64,000 bases of DNA from Rhodococcus sp. 4CII (lineage in GTDB: Bacteria; Actinomycetota; Actinomycetes; Mycobacteriales; Mycobacteriaceae). Made by a program: the position numbers and the translations under genes. The DNA lies in NCBI RefSeq assembly GCF_014256275.1, contig NZ_JACCFE010000002.1:6628501-6692500 (forward strand), in the 5' to 3' direction. Below are positions 7,025 to 17,086 of this stretch, piece after piece (position 1 is the stretch's first letter; every line of letters begins with the position of its first letter). The notes under the pieces were generated by a model, which had not been told where the DNA came from, did no database searches, and was given only the letters and a program-made list of their open reading frames with translations.

Positions 7025-8347
7025 ATGGCTAAACGGACCCTCGTGCGGGCGGCCGCGGTTCTCGGCGCGGCATCTCTCGCACTGGCAGGTTGTAGTTCGG
7101 ACAGTGGCGACGACTCCGCGAGCGGGAGTGGCAGCTCTGCCTCGGCCACCACCGTCTCCACCGACTGCACTCCCGAACAAGCGACGGCAGCGGGGGCACC
7201 GTCCACCGCGCCCCTGAAGATCGGCACCCTGCTTCCCGACACGGGAAGTCTCTCCTTCCTCGGACCGCCGATGGTGGCGGGCACCCAGCTCGGTGTCAAC
7301 GACGTCAACGCCGCCGGTGGGGTTCTCGGTCAGCCCGTCCAACTGATTCCCGGCGACTCGGGCGACACCACCACCGACACCGCGAACACCACGGTGGACC
7401 GGGAACTGGCCGCGGGCACCCAGGTGATCATCGGCGCGGCGTCGTCGTCGGTGTCGCTGAAGGTCATCGACAAGGTATCGAGCGCCGGCGTCGTGATGTT
7501 CTCCCCGGCCAACACGTCCGACCAGTTCGTCTGTTACCCGGACAAGGGCCAGTACTTCCGCACCGCGCCCACCGACGTGCTGCAGGCTCAGGCTGTGTCA
7601 CAGCTCATTTCGGACGACGGCGGCCAGCGAGTGTCCATCCTGGCGCTCAACGACCCGTACGGAACCGGGCTCGCCGACAATATCCAGAAGAACCTGGTCG
7701 ACGCCGGCATCCCCGGGGACCAGATCCAGAAGATCATCTACGACCCCAATGCTCAGTCCTTCAACTCCGAGGTCGATCAGGTCAAGGACTTCGCACCCGA
7801 CGCCGTCGCCGTGGTCGGATTCGAGGAGTCGGCGAAGATCATCACCCGCATGCACGAGGTGGGCATCGGCCCGTCCGACGGCATGAAGGTCTACGGCGTG
7901 GACGGCAACATGGGTAACGCGCTCGGCGAATCGGTCGCCGCACCGCTGCTCGACGGCATGCAGGGCACCACGCCCCTCACCGACGTCGGTCCCGCCTTCC
8001 AGGATCGCCTCAAGGCCATCAACCCGGGGTTGATCGACTTCAACTACGCCGGTGAGTCGTACGACGCCGTGGTCATCTCCGCGCTCGCCGCGGAGGCCGG
8101 AAAATCGACGGCGGGGCGCGACATCGCGGCCAACATCAACGCCGTCACCGAGGGTGGCACCCCGTGCACGTCGTACCAGGAGTGCCTGCCGCTCGTGCAG
8201 GCCGGAACGGACATCGACTACAACGGCATCACCGGCAAGCTCGACTTCGCCGCTGCAGGCGAGCCGTCCATCGGTTCGTACGGCAAGCTGAAGTTCGGCG
8301 CCGACAACAAGCTGACGACGGAGGGATACATCGTCGTCGGCGGATGA
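7025..8347 (+). CDS. Branched-chain amino acid-type ABC substrate-binding lipoprotein
   Basis: A 440-residue LivK-like (Peripl_BP_6) binding protein. The signal peptide ends in the lipobox LALAGCSS with Cys23 as acylation site, followed by a Ser/Gly-rich linker and the two-lobe domain starting LKIGTLLPDTGSLSFLGPPM. It would sit lipid-anchored outside the membrane and deliver a branched-chain amino acid or similar small solute to LivHMGF. AAGGAGAG precedes the start. The permease and ATPase genes lie downstream on the opposite strand and are convergent, so binding protein and translocator are separate transcripts. Confidence 0.92.
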   Translation: MAKRTLVRAAAVLGAASLALAGCSSDSGDDSASGSGSSASATTVSTDCTPEQATAAGAPSTAPLKIGTLLPDTGSLSFLGPPMVAGTQLGVNDVNAAGGVLGQPVQLIPGDSGDTTTDTANTTVDRELAAGTQVIIGAASSSVSLKVIDKVSSAGVVMFSPANTSDQFVCYPDKGQYFRTAPTDVLQAQAVSQLISDDGGQRVSILALNDPYGTGLADNIQKNLVDAGIPGDQIQKIIYDPNAQSFNSEVDQVKDFAPDAVAVVGFEESAKIITRMHEVGIGPSDGMKVYGVDGNMGNALGESVAAPLLDGMQGTTPLTDVGPAFQDRLKAINPGLIDFNYAGESYDAVVISALAAEAGKSTAGRDIAANINAVTEGGTPCTSYQECLPLVQAGTDIDYNGITGKLDFAAAGEPSIGSYGKLKFGADNKLTTEGYIVVGG

Positions 8348-8365
8348 TCGCACACATCTGAAACG

Positions 8366-8397
8366 GACTGTGGGCCAGGGAAACCTGGCCCACAGTC
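8366..8397. terminator. Bidirectional terminator, 14-bp stem with GAAA loop
   Basis: Perfect arms at 8366-8379 and 8384-8397 closed by a GAAA tetraloop, located in the 61-base gap between the convergent binding-protein gene and livF. Serves both transcripts. Confidence 0.8.
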
Positions 8398-8408
8398 GTA
8401 TGGTGGGA

Positions 8409-9199
<791 letters not shown>

Positions 9200-9203
<4 letters not shown>

Positions 9204-10219
9204 GGGTTCTCACGCCTCAGCTCGGTGATGTCGGGTTCGGAGAGGTCGCCGCCGGTCTCGAGGGTTTCGGCCTCGGCGCTCTCGAGCGCTTCGGCCAGCA
9301 CCGCCGTCGCGCCCACCGGGTTGCCCTCGGCGTCGAACTCGAGCGCCTGGTCGTGGTGGCTGCCGAGATAGGCGTCGACCACCGCGGTGTTGGACGAGAG
9401 GTGTTCCGGTGTGGATTCGGCGATCACGCTGCCCTGCGCCATCACGACCACCCAGTCGCTGATGTCGCGGATGACGTCCATGTCGTGTTCCACGAACACG
9501 ACGGTCATGCCCTCGTCCCGCAGTGATTTGATGTGCCCCAGGAGGCTTTGTGTCAGTGCGGGATTCACCCCGGCCATCGGCTCGTCGAGCATCACCACCG
9601 TCGGCTCCGTCATCAGCGCCCGCGCCATCTCGAGCAGCTTGCGCTGACCGCCGGACAGCGAACCGGCGAGATCGTCGGATTTGGCGTCGAGCTTGAACCG
9701 CGCGAGCAGTTCGTTGGCGCGCTCGGTGACGGCCCGCTCCTGGCCCTTCCACGTCCACGGCAGGAGGGTGTTGACGATGCGTTCGCCGCGCTGCCCGGTG
9801 GCGCCGAGCCGCACGTTGTCGAGCACCGTCAACTTCGACAGCGCCTTGGTGAGCTGGAACGTGCGGACGACGCCGCGGCGTGCCACCTGGTGCGGGTACA
9901 TGCGGCCGAGGGACTGCCCGTCCATCGACCAGGTGCCGCTGTCCGGCCGGTCGAAACCGGTGAGCAGGTTGAACAGGGTCGTCTTGCCGGCGCCGTTCGG
10001 ACCGATCAGACCGGTGATGCAGCCGCGCTGAATCTCCAGATGCGCCACGTCGACGGCCTTGAGTCCGCCGAATGTGCGGGACACGTCGTCGACGACGAGG
10101 ATCGGGTCGGGTTTGGCTGCGCCGGGGGAGTGCGGGACGTCGGTGAAGATGGAGGCCCGTTCCTCGGCGGTGAGCACGGTGTCGGTCTGCTGACGATCCG
10201 GCAGTCTGTGGTCAGGCAT
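9200..10219 (-). CDS. livG: Branched-chain amino acid ABC transporter ATPase LivG
   Basis: A 339-residue LivG-type ATPase: Walker A GPNGAGKTTLF, signature LSGGQRKLLE, Walker B VVMLDEPMAGV, followed by the LivG-type PEHLSSNTAVVDAYLG. It is longer than the usual roughly 255 residues because of an N-terminal extension of about 40 residues and an acidic, Glu-rich C-terminal tail of about 55 residues that looks disordered. The start overlaps the end of livM by 8 bases. With LivF it forms the heterodimeric motor of the importer. Confidence 0.9.
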
Positions 10220-11201
10220 TGAGCTGCACCTCCCGCTTATTGCCCAGTATGCCCTGCGGCCGGAAGACCATCAGCACGGCGATCATGATGCCGAGGAGGA
10301 CGAACCGCATGGCGCCGACCTGCTGTTCCGTCAGCGGCAACAGAGGTTCGGGCCCGGAGATCGCCTGCCGCAACAGGGCATCCGGGATGGCCAGCAGGAA
10401 CCAGAACAGCATCGCCCCGACCACCGGTCCGAAGACGGTCGCGGCGCCGCCGAGGATGAGCGCGCCGAACGCGAAGAACGTCTGCGCGGTGGAGTAGAAG
10501 TCGGGGTTGATCGACTTGGTCTGCAGTGCGTTGAACACACCGCCGAGCCCACCGATCATGCCGCCGAGGACCAGCGCCTGCATCTTGTAGACGAAGACGT
10601 TCTTGCCGAGTGCGCGCGCGGCGTCCTCGTCCTCGCGGACGGCCTTGAGGACGCGGCCCCACGGACTGTGCGTGAGGAGGTAGACGAACCCGCACAGCAC
10701 CAGGACGAGGGTCCAGCCGACGACCATCGACCACAGGTCGTCGCCGTAGAACTTCACGCCGAGGAAGTTGTACTGCTTACCCGAGTCGAACGGGCTGAGG
10801 GTGGTGAACGGATCCGCGAAACCGAACAGGCCGTTGGTGGACCCGGTGATGGAATCCGAAGCGGTGGAACGGAAGATCAGCCGCAGGATCTCCGACGCGG
10901 CGATGGTGACGATGGCGAGGTAGTCGGCCCGCAACCGCAGTGTCGGGATACCGAGGACGACGGCCAGCAGCCCGGCGGCGGCGAGACCGACGAGGATGCC
11001 GACCCACAGCGGCTGATGGTAGGTGACGGTCATGATCCCGACGCCGTAGCCGCCGAGGAGTGCGAAACCGATCTGGCCGAAGTTCAGCAGTCCGGCATAG
11101 CCGAAGTGCAGGTTGAGGCCGATCGCCAGCAGTGCGTAGAAGATCGCCGACGGGCCGATCAGCTGGGCGAGAGAGACCTGGAGTGCTCCTGTGACATCCA
11201 T
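10212..11201 (-). CDS. livM: Branched-chain amino acid ABC transporter permease LivM
   Basis: A 329-residue inner-membrane permease of the LivM branch (BPD_transp_2): many hydrophobic helices and the characteristic N-terminal stretch LNLHFGYAGLLNFGQIGFALLGG. Towards the C-terminus FFAFGALILGGAATVFGPVVGA is also typical. It pairs with LivH to form the translocation path. It starts 4 bases after the livH stop, consistent with one livH-M-G-F transcript. Confidence 0.92.
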   Translation of the reverse strand: MDVTGALQVSLAQLIGPSAIFYALLAIGLNLHFGYAGLLNFGQIGFALLGGYGVGIMTVTYHQPLWVGILVGLAAAGLLAVVLGIPTLRLRADYLAIVTIAASEILRLIFRSTASDSITGSTNGLFGFADPFTTLSPFDSGKQYNFLGVKFYGDDLWSMVVGWTLVLVLCGFVYLLTHSPWGRVLKAVREDEDAARALGKNVFVYKMQALVLGGMIGGLGGVFNALQTKSINPDFYSTAQTFFAFGALILGGAATVFGPVVGAMLFWFLLAIPDALLRQAISGPEPLLPLTEQQVGAMRFVLLGIMIAVLMVFRPQGILGNKREVQLNA

Positions 11202-11205
11202 GCCG

Positions 11206-12609
11206 TCACCCGATCCTTTGCCGGCTGCCGAGAATGCCCTGAGGCCGGACGACCAGGATGACGATCAAGATGAGCAGTCCTCCGATGTACTTGAGGTCGG
11301 GGTTGATCACCAGCGTCGACAATTGGACGAGCAGGCCGACGATCACGCAGCCGAGCAGCGCGCCGTAGGCGGTGCCGAGTCCGCCGAGCGTGATGCCGGC
11401 GAACATCAGCAGCAGGAGCTTGAAACCCATCTCCCACTGCACGCGTCCGCCGAGTTCGGAGATGCCGAACAGGACCCCGCCGAGTGCGGCGAGCCCGCCG
11501 CCGAGACCCCACACGAAGCGGATCACCCGTTCGACGTCGATACCGGACGACGCGGCCAGGTCGCGGTTGTCGGACACCGCGCGCATGGCCTTGCCGATGC
11601 GGGTCTTCTGCAGCAGCAGGGCCACTCCGACGAGGACGACGAGACTGATGGCGATGCACACGAGGTTGGCGTCGGTGATCGCGATCGGCCCCCAGTGCCG
11701 TTCGACCTGGGCCTGGTAGTCGACGAACGGCTCCGCGCGATCGGAGAAGAAGATCAGGATCAGGTAGCGCAGGGAGATCGCGAGGCCGATCGACACCACC
11801 AACTGCGCGATCAGGCCGGTCTTACGCTTCCGCAGCGGTTTCCAGATCGCGGCGTTGTTCAGGAGGCCGATCAGGATTCCCACGATCACGGCGAGGACGG
11901 TGGCCGGGATCAGCTGCACCCCGAACGTCACGTTGATCACCCACGCCGCGACCGCCCCGAGGGTGACGAGTTCGCCGTGCGCGAAGTTCGTCAGGCCGGT
12001 GGTGCCGTAGATGAGGCTCAGCCCGACACCGGCGATCGCGATGACGAGACCGAAACGGAGTCCGTCGATGGTCTGGCGAATCAGCTTCTCGTAGAACGGG
12101 ACCGCGGAACCGGTGCGGGCCTCGCCGAACGAGAAGATCACCGTGTTGGAGCGACCGGCCACCACGTCACGTTCCACCGTGGCCTGCACGCTGACGTTCT
12201 CGGGAAGGGTGTCCGCGACGATTTCGAAGGTGTAGGTGCCGGGCGCGACCTGAAGTTCCCAGCGACCGCTGGACTCCGACGTCGCCTTCGCCACCTCGGT
12301 GCCCGACGAATCGAGCGCGCGCACCTCGACGCCCGCGAGTCGCTCGCCGGCGTTGTTGAGATTGCCGCTGACCCGTACCGCGTTCGCCGGTGGCGCCGGT
12401 TGCTGACTGCTCGCGGGCGGTGGGGGCGGTGGGGTGGGTTCCTGTGCCGCCGCAGGACCGCCGAGAGCGATCGCCGCGACGAGGCCGAACAGGACGAGAA
12501 CGAACGCACGGCCGAGGTGCCGGCCGAGCGGTCCTCGTCTCGTGCGTCTCCTCGCGGATGTCGGTCGCGTCCTCACTGCTGGGAGTCGCTTCCTCACGGT
12601 TGGGGCCAC
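11206..12609 (-). CDS. livH: Permease LivH with N-terminal secreted carboxypeptidase-regulatory-like domain
   Basis: A 467-residue protein in which a normal LivH permease (about residues 165-467, with LSLIYGTTGLTNFAHGELVT) is preceded by roughly 160 extra residues. These comprise a basic N-terminus, a hydrophobic signal segment ending PAAAQ, a Pro-rich linker (EPTPPPPPP) and a beta-rich domain (VRVSGNLNNAGERLAGVEV, then SGRWELQVAPGTYTFEI) like the CarboxypepD_reg/transthyretin fold. The GTG at 12609 is supported by GGAGG 7 bases upstream. The extra domain should face outside and may help dock the lipid-anchored binding protein; that role is inference. First gene of livHMGF, divergent from polA. 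Confidence 0.88.
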   Translation of the reverse strand: MAPTVRKRLPAVRTRPTSARRRTRRGPLGRHLGRAFVLVLFGLVAAIALGGPAAAQEPTPPPPPPASSQQPAPPANAVRVSGNLNNAGERLAGVEVRALDSSGTEVAKATSESSGRWELQVAPGTYTFEIVADTLPENVSVQATVERDVVAGRSNTVIFSFGEARTGSAVPFYEKLIRQTIDGLRFGLVIAIAGVGLSLIYGTTGLTNFAHGELVTLGAVAAWVINVTFGVQLIPATVLAVIVGILIGLLNNAAIWKPLRKRKTGLIAQLVVSIGLAISLRYLILIFFSDRAEPFVDYQAQVERHWGPIAITDANLVCIAISLVVLVGVALLLQKTRIGKAMRAVSDNRDLAASSGIDVERVIRFVWGLGGGLAALGGVLFGISELGGRVQWEMGFKLLLLMFAGITLGGLGTAYGALLGCVIVGLLVQLSTLVINPDLKYIGGLLILIVILVVRPQGILGSRQRIG

Positions 12610-12770
12610 GCAGGTCCTCCGGGGACGTGTAGATCGGTCAGGAACGTGCGGCGACGGACTCGACTATCGAGCCCGTGCCGCAATTTCCGGACTCTAACGG
12701 CTCCGGTCGCATGAAATGGGGTTCTCGGATTTCCGGCACGTTTCGGTTGGGTATCGCATCCGGCTGATCG

Positions 12771-12793
12771 GTGTCGGATCTGCTCCCTAGACT
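12771..12793 (+). promoter_or_regulatory. Candidate PafBC-type (RecA-independent damage) promoter of polA
   Basis: GTGTCGGAT, 8 bases, TAGACT. The core TGTCGG, the 8-base spacing and TAnnnT fit the actinobacterial TTGTCRGTG-N8-TAnnnT motif; three positions of the first block differ. The -10 ends 8 bases before the polA GTG, which has no Shine-Dalgarno, so the mRNA may be leaderless. Confidence 0.45.
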
Positions 12794-12801
12794 GGGCAAC
12801 C

Positions 12802-15546
12802 GTGAGCCCTGCAACCACCCCCCGGTCCACCACGTCCCCCGCGTCCGGCGCCGCCGCGTCGTCCGACGATCGCCCCACCTTGATGCTGCTCGACGGCCAC
12901 TCGCTGGCCTTCCGTGCGTTCTACGCCCTGCCCGCCGAGAACTTCAAGACGCACAGCGGTCAGGTCACCAACGCCGTCTACGGGTTCACGTCGATGTTGA
13001 TCAACCTGCTGCGCGACGAGCAGCCCAGCCACGTGGCGGCGGCGTTCGACGTGTCCAGGCAGACGTTCCGGGCGGAGAAGTTCCCCGAGTACAAGGCCAA
13101 TCGCAGCGCGGCTCCGGACGAGTTCAAGGGGCAGGTAGAGATCACCAAGGATGTCCTCGGTGCGCTCGGTATCCCGGTGATGGCCGAGGCAGGATACGAA
13201 GCCGACGACATCATCGCCACGCTCACCACCCAGGCCGAGGCGCTCGGGTACCGCGTTCTCGTCGTGACCGGCGACCGCGACTCGCTCCAGCTGGTCACCG
13301 ACGGAGTGACGGTGCTCTACCCGAAGAAGGGCGTTTCGGATCTCACTCGGTTCACGCCCGCGGCCGTCGAGGAGAAGTACGGGCTCACACCTGCGCAGTA
13401 CCCCGATTTCGCCGCCCTGCGCGGCGACCCGAGCGACAACCTGCCGGGCATCCCGGGGGTGGGGGAGAAGACCGCCACCAAGTGGATCAGGGAGTACGGC
13501 GATCTCGTCGGCCTGGTCGACAACGTCGACAAGGTCCGCGGCAAGGTCGGGGACGCGTTGCGGGAGAACCTGCCGAACGTCCTGCTCAACCGGGAACTCA
13601 CCGAGATGGTGCGCGACGTCCCGCTGCCGTACACCCCGGACCAGTTGATGCTTGCACAGTGGGATCGGGAGAAGATCCACGCGCTGTTCGACGATCTCGA
13701 GTTCAAGGTGCTGCGCGATCGGCTGTTCGCCACGCTCGCCCCGGTCGAAGCAGAGGCCGAGGAGGGGTTCGAGGTGCGCGGGAGTGCGCTCGATCCCGGT
13801 GCGGTTGCGGACTGGTTGTCGGCGCACGCGTCGACGGGCGAGCGATCCGGCGTGTCGGTGGTCGGCACGCGCACCCCGTACGGCGGTGACGTGACGGCGA
13901 TCGCCATCGCGGCTGCCGACGGCGAGGGCGCCTACATCGCCACCGCTTCCGCCACACCGGAGGACGAGAAGGCGCTCGGCAACTGGCTCGCTGACGCGGA
14001 CAGGCCGAAGGCCCTGCACGAGGCCAAGTGGGCGATGCACGCGCTGCGCGGACGCGGCTGGGTGCTCGGTGGTCTCACCAGCGACACCGCACTGGCCGCC
14101 TACCTGGTTCGCCCCGGGCAGCGGACGTTCAACCTCGACGACCTGTCGCTGCGGTATCTGCGCCGGGAACTGCGGGTGGAGGAGACCGGCCAGGAGCAGC
14201 TGTCGCTGCTCGACGACGCCGACCAGGTGGACGCGGAAGCCGCCGAGACCGAGATTCTCAGCGCCCGCGCCGTCCTCGACCTCGCGGACGCGCTCGACAC
14301 CGAACTCGCGACCATCGAATCGACGGCGCTGCTGTCCGAGATGGAGCTGCCGCTGCTGGAGGTGCTGGCCGACATCGAGGCGTCCGGTATCGCCGTCGAC
14401 GGCGACCACCTGCACGACCTCCAGAGCCGGTTCGCGGCGCAGGTTTCGGAGGCGGCGGACGCGGCCTACGGGGTCATCGGCAAGCAGATAAACCTGGGGT
14501 CGCCCAAGCAGTTGCAGGTCGTGTTGTTCGACGAGCTGGAGATGCCGAAGACGAAGAAGACGAAGACGGGCTACACCACCGACGCGGAGGCGCTGCAGAA
14601 CCTGTTCGAGAAGACATCGCACCCGTTCCTCGAGCACCTGCTCGCGCACCGCGACGCGACGCGGCTGAAGGTGACCGTCGACGGCCTGCTGAAGACGGTC
14701 GCCGAGGACGGCCGCATCCACACGACGTTCAACCAGACCGTCGCGGCCACCGGCCGGCTGTCGTCCACCGAACCCAACCTCCAGAACATCCCGGTGCGCA
14801 CCGACGCGGGCCGGCAGATCCGGGACGGTTTCGTCGTCGGCGAGGGGTACGACTCGCTGCTCACGGCCGACTACAGCCAGATCGAGATGCGGATCATGGC
14901 CCACGTGTCCGGCGACGAGGGGCTGATCGAGGCGTTCAACACCGGAGAAGACCTGCACAGCTTCGTCGGCGCGCGAGCCTTCGGCGTGCCGATCGAGGAG
15001 GTCACCCCGGAACTGCGCCGCCGCGTGAAGGCGATGTCCTACGGCCTGGCGTACGGACTCAGCGCCTTCGGACTGGCAGCCCAGCTCAAGATCTCCACCG
15101 AGGAGGCCAAATCGCAGATGGAGGCGTACTTCGCCCGGTTCGGCGGGGTCCGCGACTATCTGCACGAGGTCGTGGAACAGGCCCGCAAGGACGGCTACAC
15201 GTCCACGCTGTACGGGCGCCGCCGCTACCTGCCCGACCTCACCAGCGACAACCGCCAGCGCCGGGAGGTCGCCGAGCGCGCCGCGCTCAACGCCCCCATC
15301 CAGGGCACCGCCGCCGACATCATCAAGGTCGCGATGATCGACGTGCAGCGTGCGCTACGCGAGGCGGGCTTGAAGTCGCGCATGCTGCTGCAGGTTCACG
15401 ACGAACTCGTGCTCGAGGTCGTCGACACGGAGCGGGAGCAGGTGGAACAGCTGGTCCGCGACAAGATGTCGACGGCCATCGAACTGTCGGTGCCGCTCGA
15501 CGTGTCCGTGGGCACCGGTCGCAGTTGGGACGCCGCCGCACACTAG
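12802..15546 (+). CDS. polA: DNA polymerase I, proofreading site degenerate
   Basis: A 914-residue family A polymerase. The 5'-3' exonuclease/FEN domain (about 1-300) includes LLDGHSLAFRAFYAL and ALRGDPSDNLPGIPGVGEKTA. The middle 3'-5' exonuclease fold lacks the DxE catalytic pair (VSVVGTRTPYG at the exo I position), as in mycobacterial PolA, so it should not proofread. The polymerase domain has motif A DYSQIEMRI, motif B RRVKAMSYGLAYGLSAFG and motif C VHDELVLE. It fills Okazaki and repair gaps. The GTG start at 12802 lacks a ribosome binding site and follows a possible damage-type promoter. Convergent with trxA. Confidence 0.96.
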   Translation: MSPATTPRSTTSPASGAAASSDDRPTLMLLDGHSLAFRAFYALPAENFKTHSGQVTNAVYGFTSMLINLLRDEQPSHVAAAFDVSRQTFRAEKFPEYKANRSAAPDEFKGQVEITKDVLGALGIPVMAEAGYEADDIIATLTTQAEALGYRVLVVTGDRDSLQLVTDGVTVLYPKKGVSDLTRFTPAAVEEKYGLTPAQYPDFAALRGDPSDNLPGIPGVGEKTATKWIREYGDLVGLVDNVDKVRGKVGDALRENLPNVLLNRELTEMVRDVPLPYTPDQLMLAQWDREKIHALFDDLEFKVLRDRLFATLAPVEAEAEEGFEVRGSALDPGAVADWLSAHASTGERSGVSVVGTRTPYGGDVTAIAIAAADGEGAYIATASATPEDEKALGNWLADADRPKALHEAKWAMHALRGRGWVLGGLTSDTALAAYLVRPGQRTFNLDDLSLRYLRRELRVEETGQEQLSLLDDADQVDAEAAETEILSARAVLDLADALDTELATIESTALLSEMELPLLEVLADIEASGIAVDGDHLHDLQSRFAAQVSEAADAAYGVIGKQINLGSPKQLQVVLFDELEMPKTKKTKTGYTTDAEALQNLFEKTSHPFLEHLLAHRDATRLKVTVDGLLKTVAEDGRIHTTFNQTVAATGRLSSTEPNLQNIPVRTDAGRQIRDGFVVGEGYDSLLTADYSQIEMRIMAHVSGDEGLIEAFNTGEDLHSFVGARAFGVPIEEVTPELRRRVKAMSYGLAYGLSAFGLAAQLKISTEEAKSQMEAYFARFGGVRDYLHEVVEQARKDGYTSTLYGRRRYLPDLTSDNRQRREVAERAALNAPIQGTAADIIKVAMIDVQRALREAGLKSRMLLQVHDELVLEVVDTEREQVEQLVRDKMSTAIELSVPLDVSVGTGRSWDAAAH

Positions 15547-15565
15547 GCGGCGGCGGTCCGCCGCC

Positions 15566-15934
15566 CTATTCGGCCGGCGCCTGCTCGGCGATCTGCTTAC
15601 GCACCTCGTCCATGTCGAGGGCCTTGACCTGCGTGACCAGATCCTCGAGCGCCGCCGGCGGCAACGCGCCCGGCTGGCTGAACACCAGCACACCCTCGCG
15701 GAACGCCATGATCGTCGGGATCGAGCGGATGTTCGCCGCGGCGGCGATGCCCTGCTCCGCCTCGGTGTCGACCTTGGCGTGCACCACGTCGGGGTGCTGC
15801 TCGGATGAGGCCTCGAAGGTGGGCGCGAAGGAGCGGCAGGGTCCGCACCACGACGCCCAGAAGTCGACCAGAACGACATCGTTGCCGGTCACGGTCTCGT
15901 CGAAGTTCTGCTGAGTCAGTGTCTTGGTGGCCAC
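15566..15934 (-). CDS. Thioredoxin
   Basis: A 122-residue cytosolic thioredoxin with the active site WCGPC (Cys30, Cys33) after VVLVDFWAS, and the cis-Pro segment IRSIPTIMAF. The C-terminal helix extends past the standard roughly 108 residues with an acidic tail. General disulfide reductase; no thioredoxin reductase gene is nearby. ATG at 15934 follows AAAGGA at a proper distance. Convergent with polA, 19 bases between stops. Confidence 0.93.
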   Translation of the reverse strand: MATKTLTQQNFDETVTGNDVVLVDFWASWCGPCRSFAPTFEASSEQHPDVVHAKVDTEAEQGIAAAANIRSIPTIMAFREGVLVFSQPGALPPAALEDLVTQVKALDMDEVRKQIAEQAPAE

Positions 15935-16006
15935 GAGGGTCCTTTCGTTCGGTGACTGTGTTGCCTGTGCAACGCCGAGGCGCCGACGATTCTTCCCTGC
16001 ACGTTC

Positions 16007-17005
16007 TCAGCCGGTGCGCTCCGTGGCGCGAAACGTGCGGCGGTACGCCTGCGGGGTGGTGTGGCGGAGTCGCAGGAAATGCTGCCGCAGCACCGGGCCG
16101 CCGCCGAAGCCGACCCGTTCGGCGATCACGTCGACCGAGAGGTCCGAGTTCTCGAGCAGGTGCTGCGCGGCGAGCACCCGCTGGTCGCTGAGCCACCGGG
16201 CGGGTGTGGTCCCGGTCTCGGCCTGGAAGCGCCGCGCGAATGTGCGGGGTGACATGTTGGCCTTGGCGGCCACAGCGGTCACCGACAGATCGAGCGCGAG
16301 ATGCTCGGTCATCCAGTCGAGCAGCGGTCCGAGGGTGTCGATCGTCGTGGACGGCAGTGGCATCGCCACGTACTGCGCCTGACCGCCGTCCCGGTGCGGC
16401 GGGACGACCATGCGCCGCGCGATTCCGTTGGCCACCCTGCTGCCCTGTTCCTTGCGGACGATGTGCAGGCACAGGTCGATGCCGGCGGCCGTGCCCGCGC
16501 TGGTCAGGACGGGATCGTCGTCGACGTAGAGGACGTTCGGATCGACGGTGGCCGCCGGGTGGAGGTCGGCGAGCCGCCGGGCGTGCCGCCAGTGGGTGGT
16601 GCACTTGCGGCCGTCCAGCAGTCCGGCCGCGCCGAGCACGAACGCGCCGCTGCACAGGCTGGCGACCTTGGCGCCCCGGTCGACCGCAGCCCGGAGTTTG
16701 TCGAGGAGGGGGTCCATGCAGGGATCGGGGTCCTTCGCGCAGACGAAGGTGCCGTCCGGCTCGGCGTAGGTTCCGCCCGCGGGGACGACGATGAGGTCGG
16801 CGTCGTCGAGTCGGTCCAGGTCGTAGGGGACGTCGATGCCGTATCCGAAGCGGGTGCGGATGGGTTCCGTCGAGCCGGCGACGAGGGAGAAGTCGTAGGT
16901 CGGCAGTCCGTCGTCGGATCGGTCGAAGCCGAAGACCTCGCAGGCGACGCCGAGTTCGAACGCCTCGGTGAGCGGCATGAGCGGCACGACGACCTTTTTC
17001 AGCAC
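16007..17005 (-). CDS. GlxA-like regulator: DJ-1/PfpI domain plus AraC-type HTH
   Basis: A 332-residue transcription regulator with an N-terminal DJ-1/PfpI (glutamine amidotransferase-like) sensor domain (MLKKVVVPLMPLTEAFELG, ASLCSGAFVLGAAGLLDG) and a C-terminal AraC/XylS DNA-binding domain (MSPRTFARRFQAETGTTPARW, then a second HTH ending TTPQAYRRTFR). Members of this class respond to metabolites or oxidative signals; the effector is unknown. It is divergent from the small membrane gene and EamA exporter, which are its likely targets by position. Confidence 0.9.
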   Translation of the reverse strand: MLKKVVVPLMPLTEAFELGVACEVFGFDRSDDGLPTYDFSLVAGSTEPIRTRFGYGIDVPYDLDRLDDADLIVVPAGGTYAEPDGTFVCAKDPDPCMDPLLDKLRAAVDRGAKVASLCSGAFVLGAAGLLDGRKCTTHWRHARRLADLHPAATVDPNVLYVDDDPVLTSAGTAAGIDLCLHIVRKEQGSRVANGIARRMVVPPHRDGGQAQYVAMPLPSTTIDTLGPLLDWMTEHLALDLSVTAVAAKANMSPRTFARRFQAETGTTPARWLSDQRVLAAQHLLENSDLSVDVIAERVGFGGGPVLRQHFLRLRHTTPQAYRRTFRATERTG

Positions 17006-17086
17006 TACGCCAGTATGGCAGAAATATGGCTAACAATGTCTTTTCTGCCACTTTTCCTCCGGGTTCGGTGGAACAAGGCTGAAGAC

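Noticed and set aside
12787..15165. 792-codon open frame antisense to polA
   Set aside because: Its sequence is Arg/Gly/Val/Leu-rich shadow translation of a GC-rich gene with no domain, and polA on the other strand is unambiguous.
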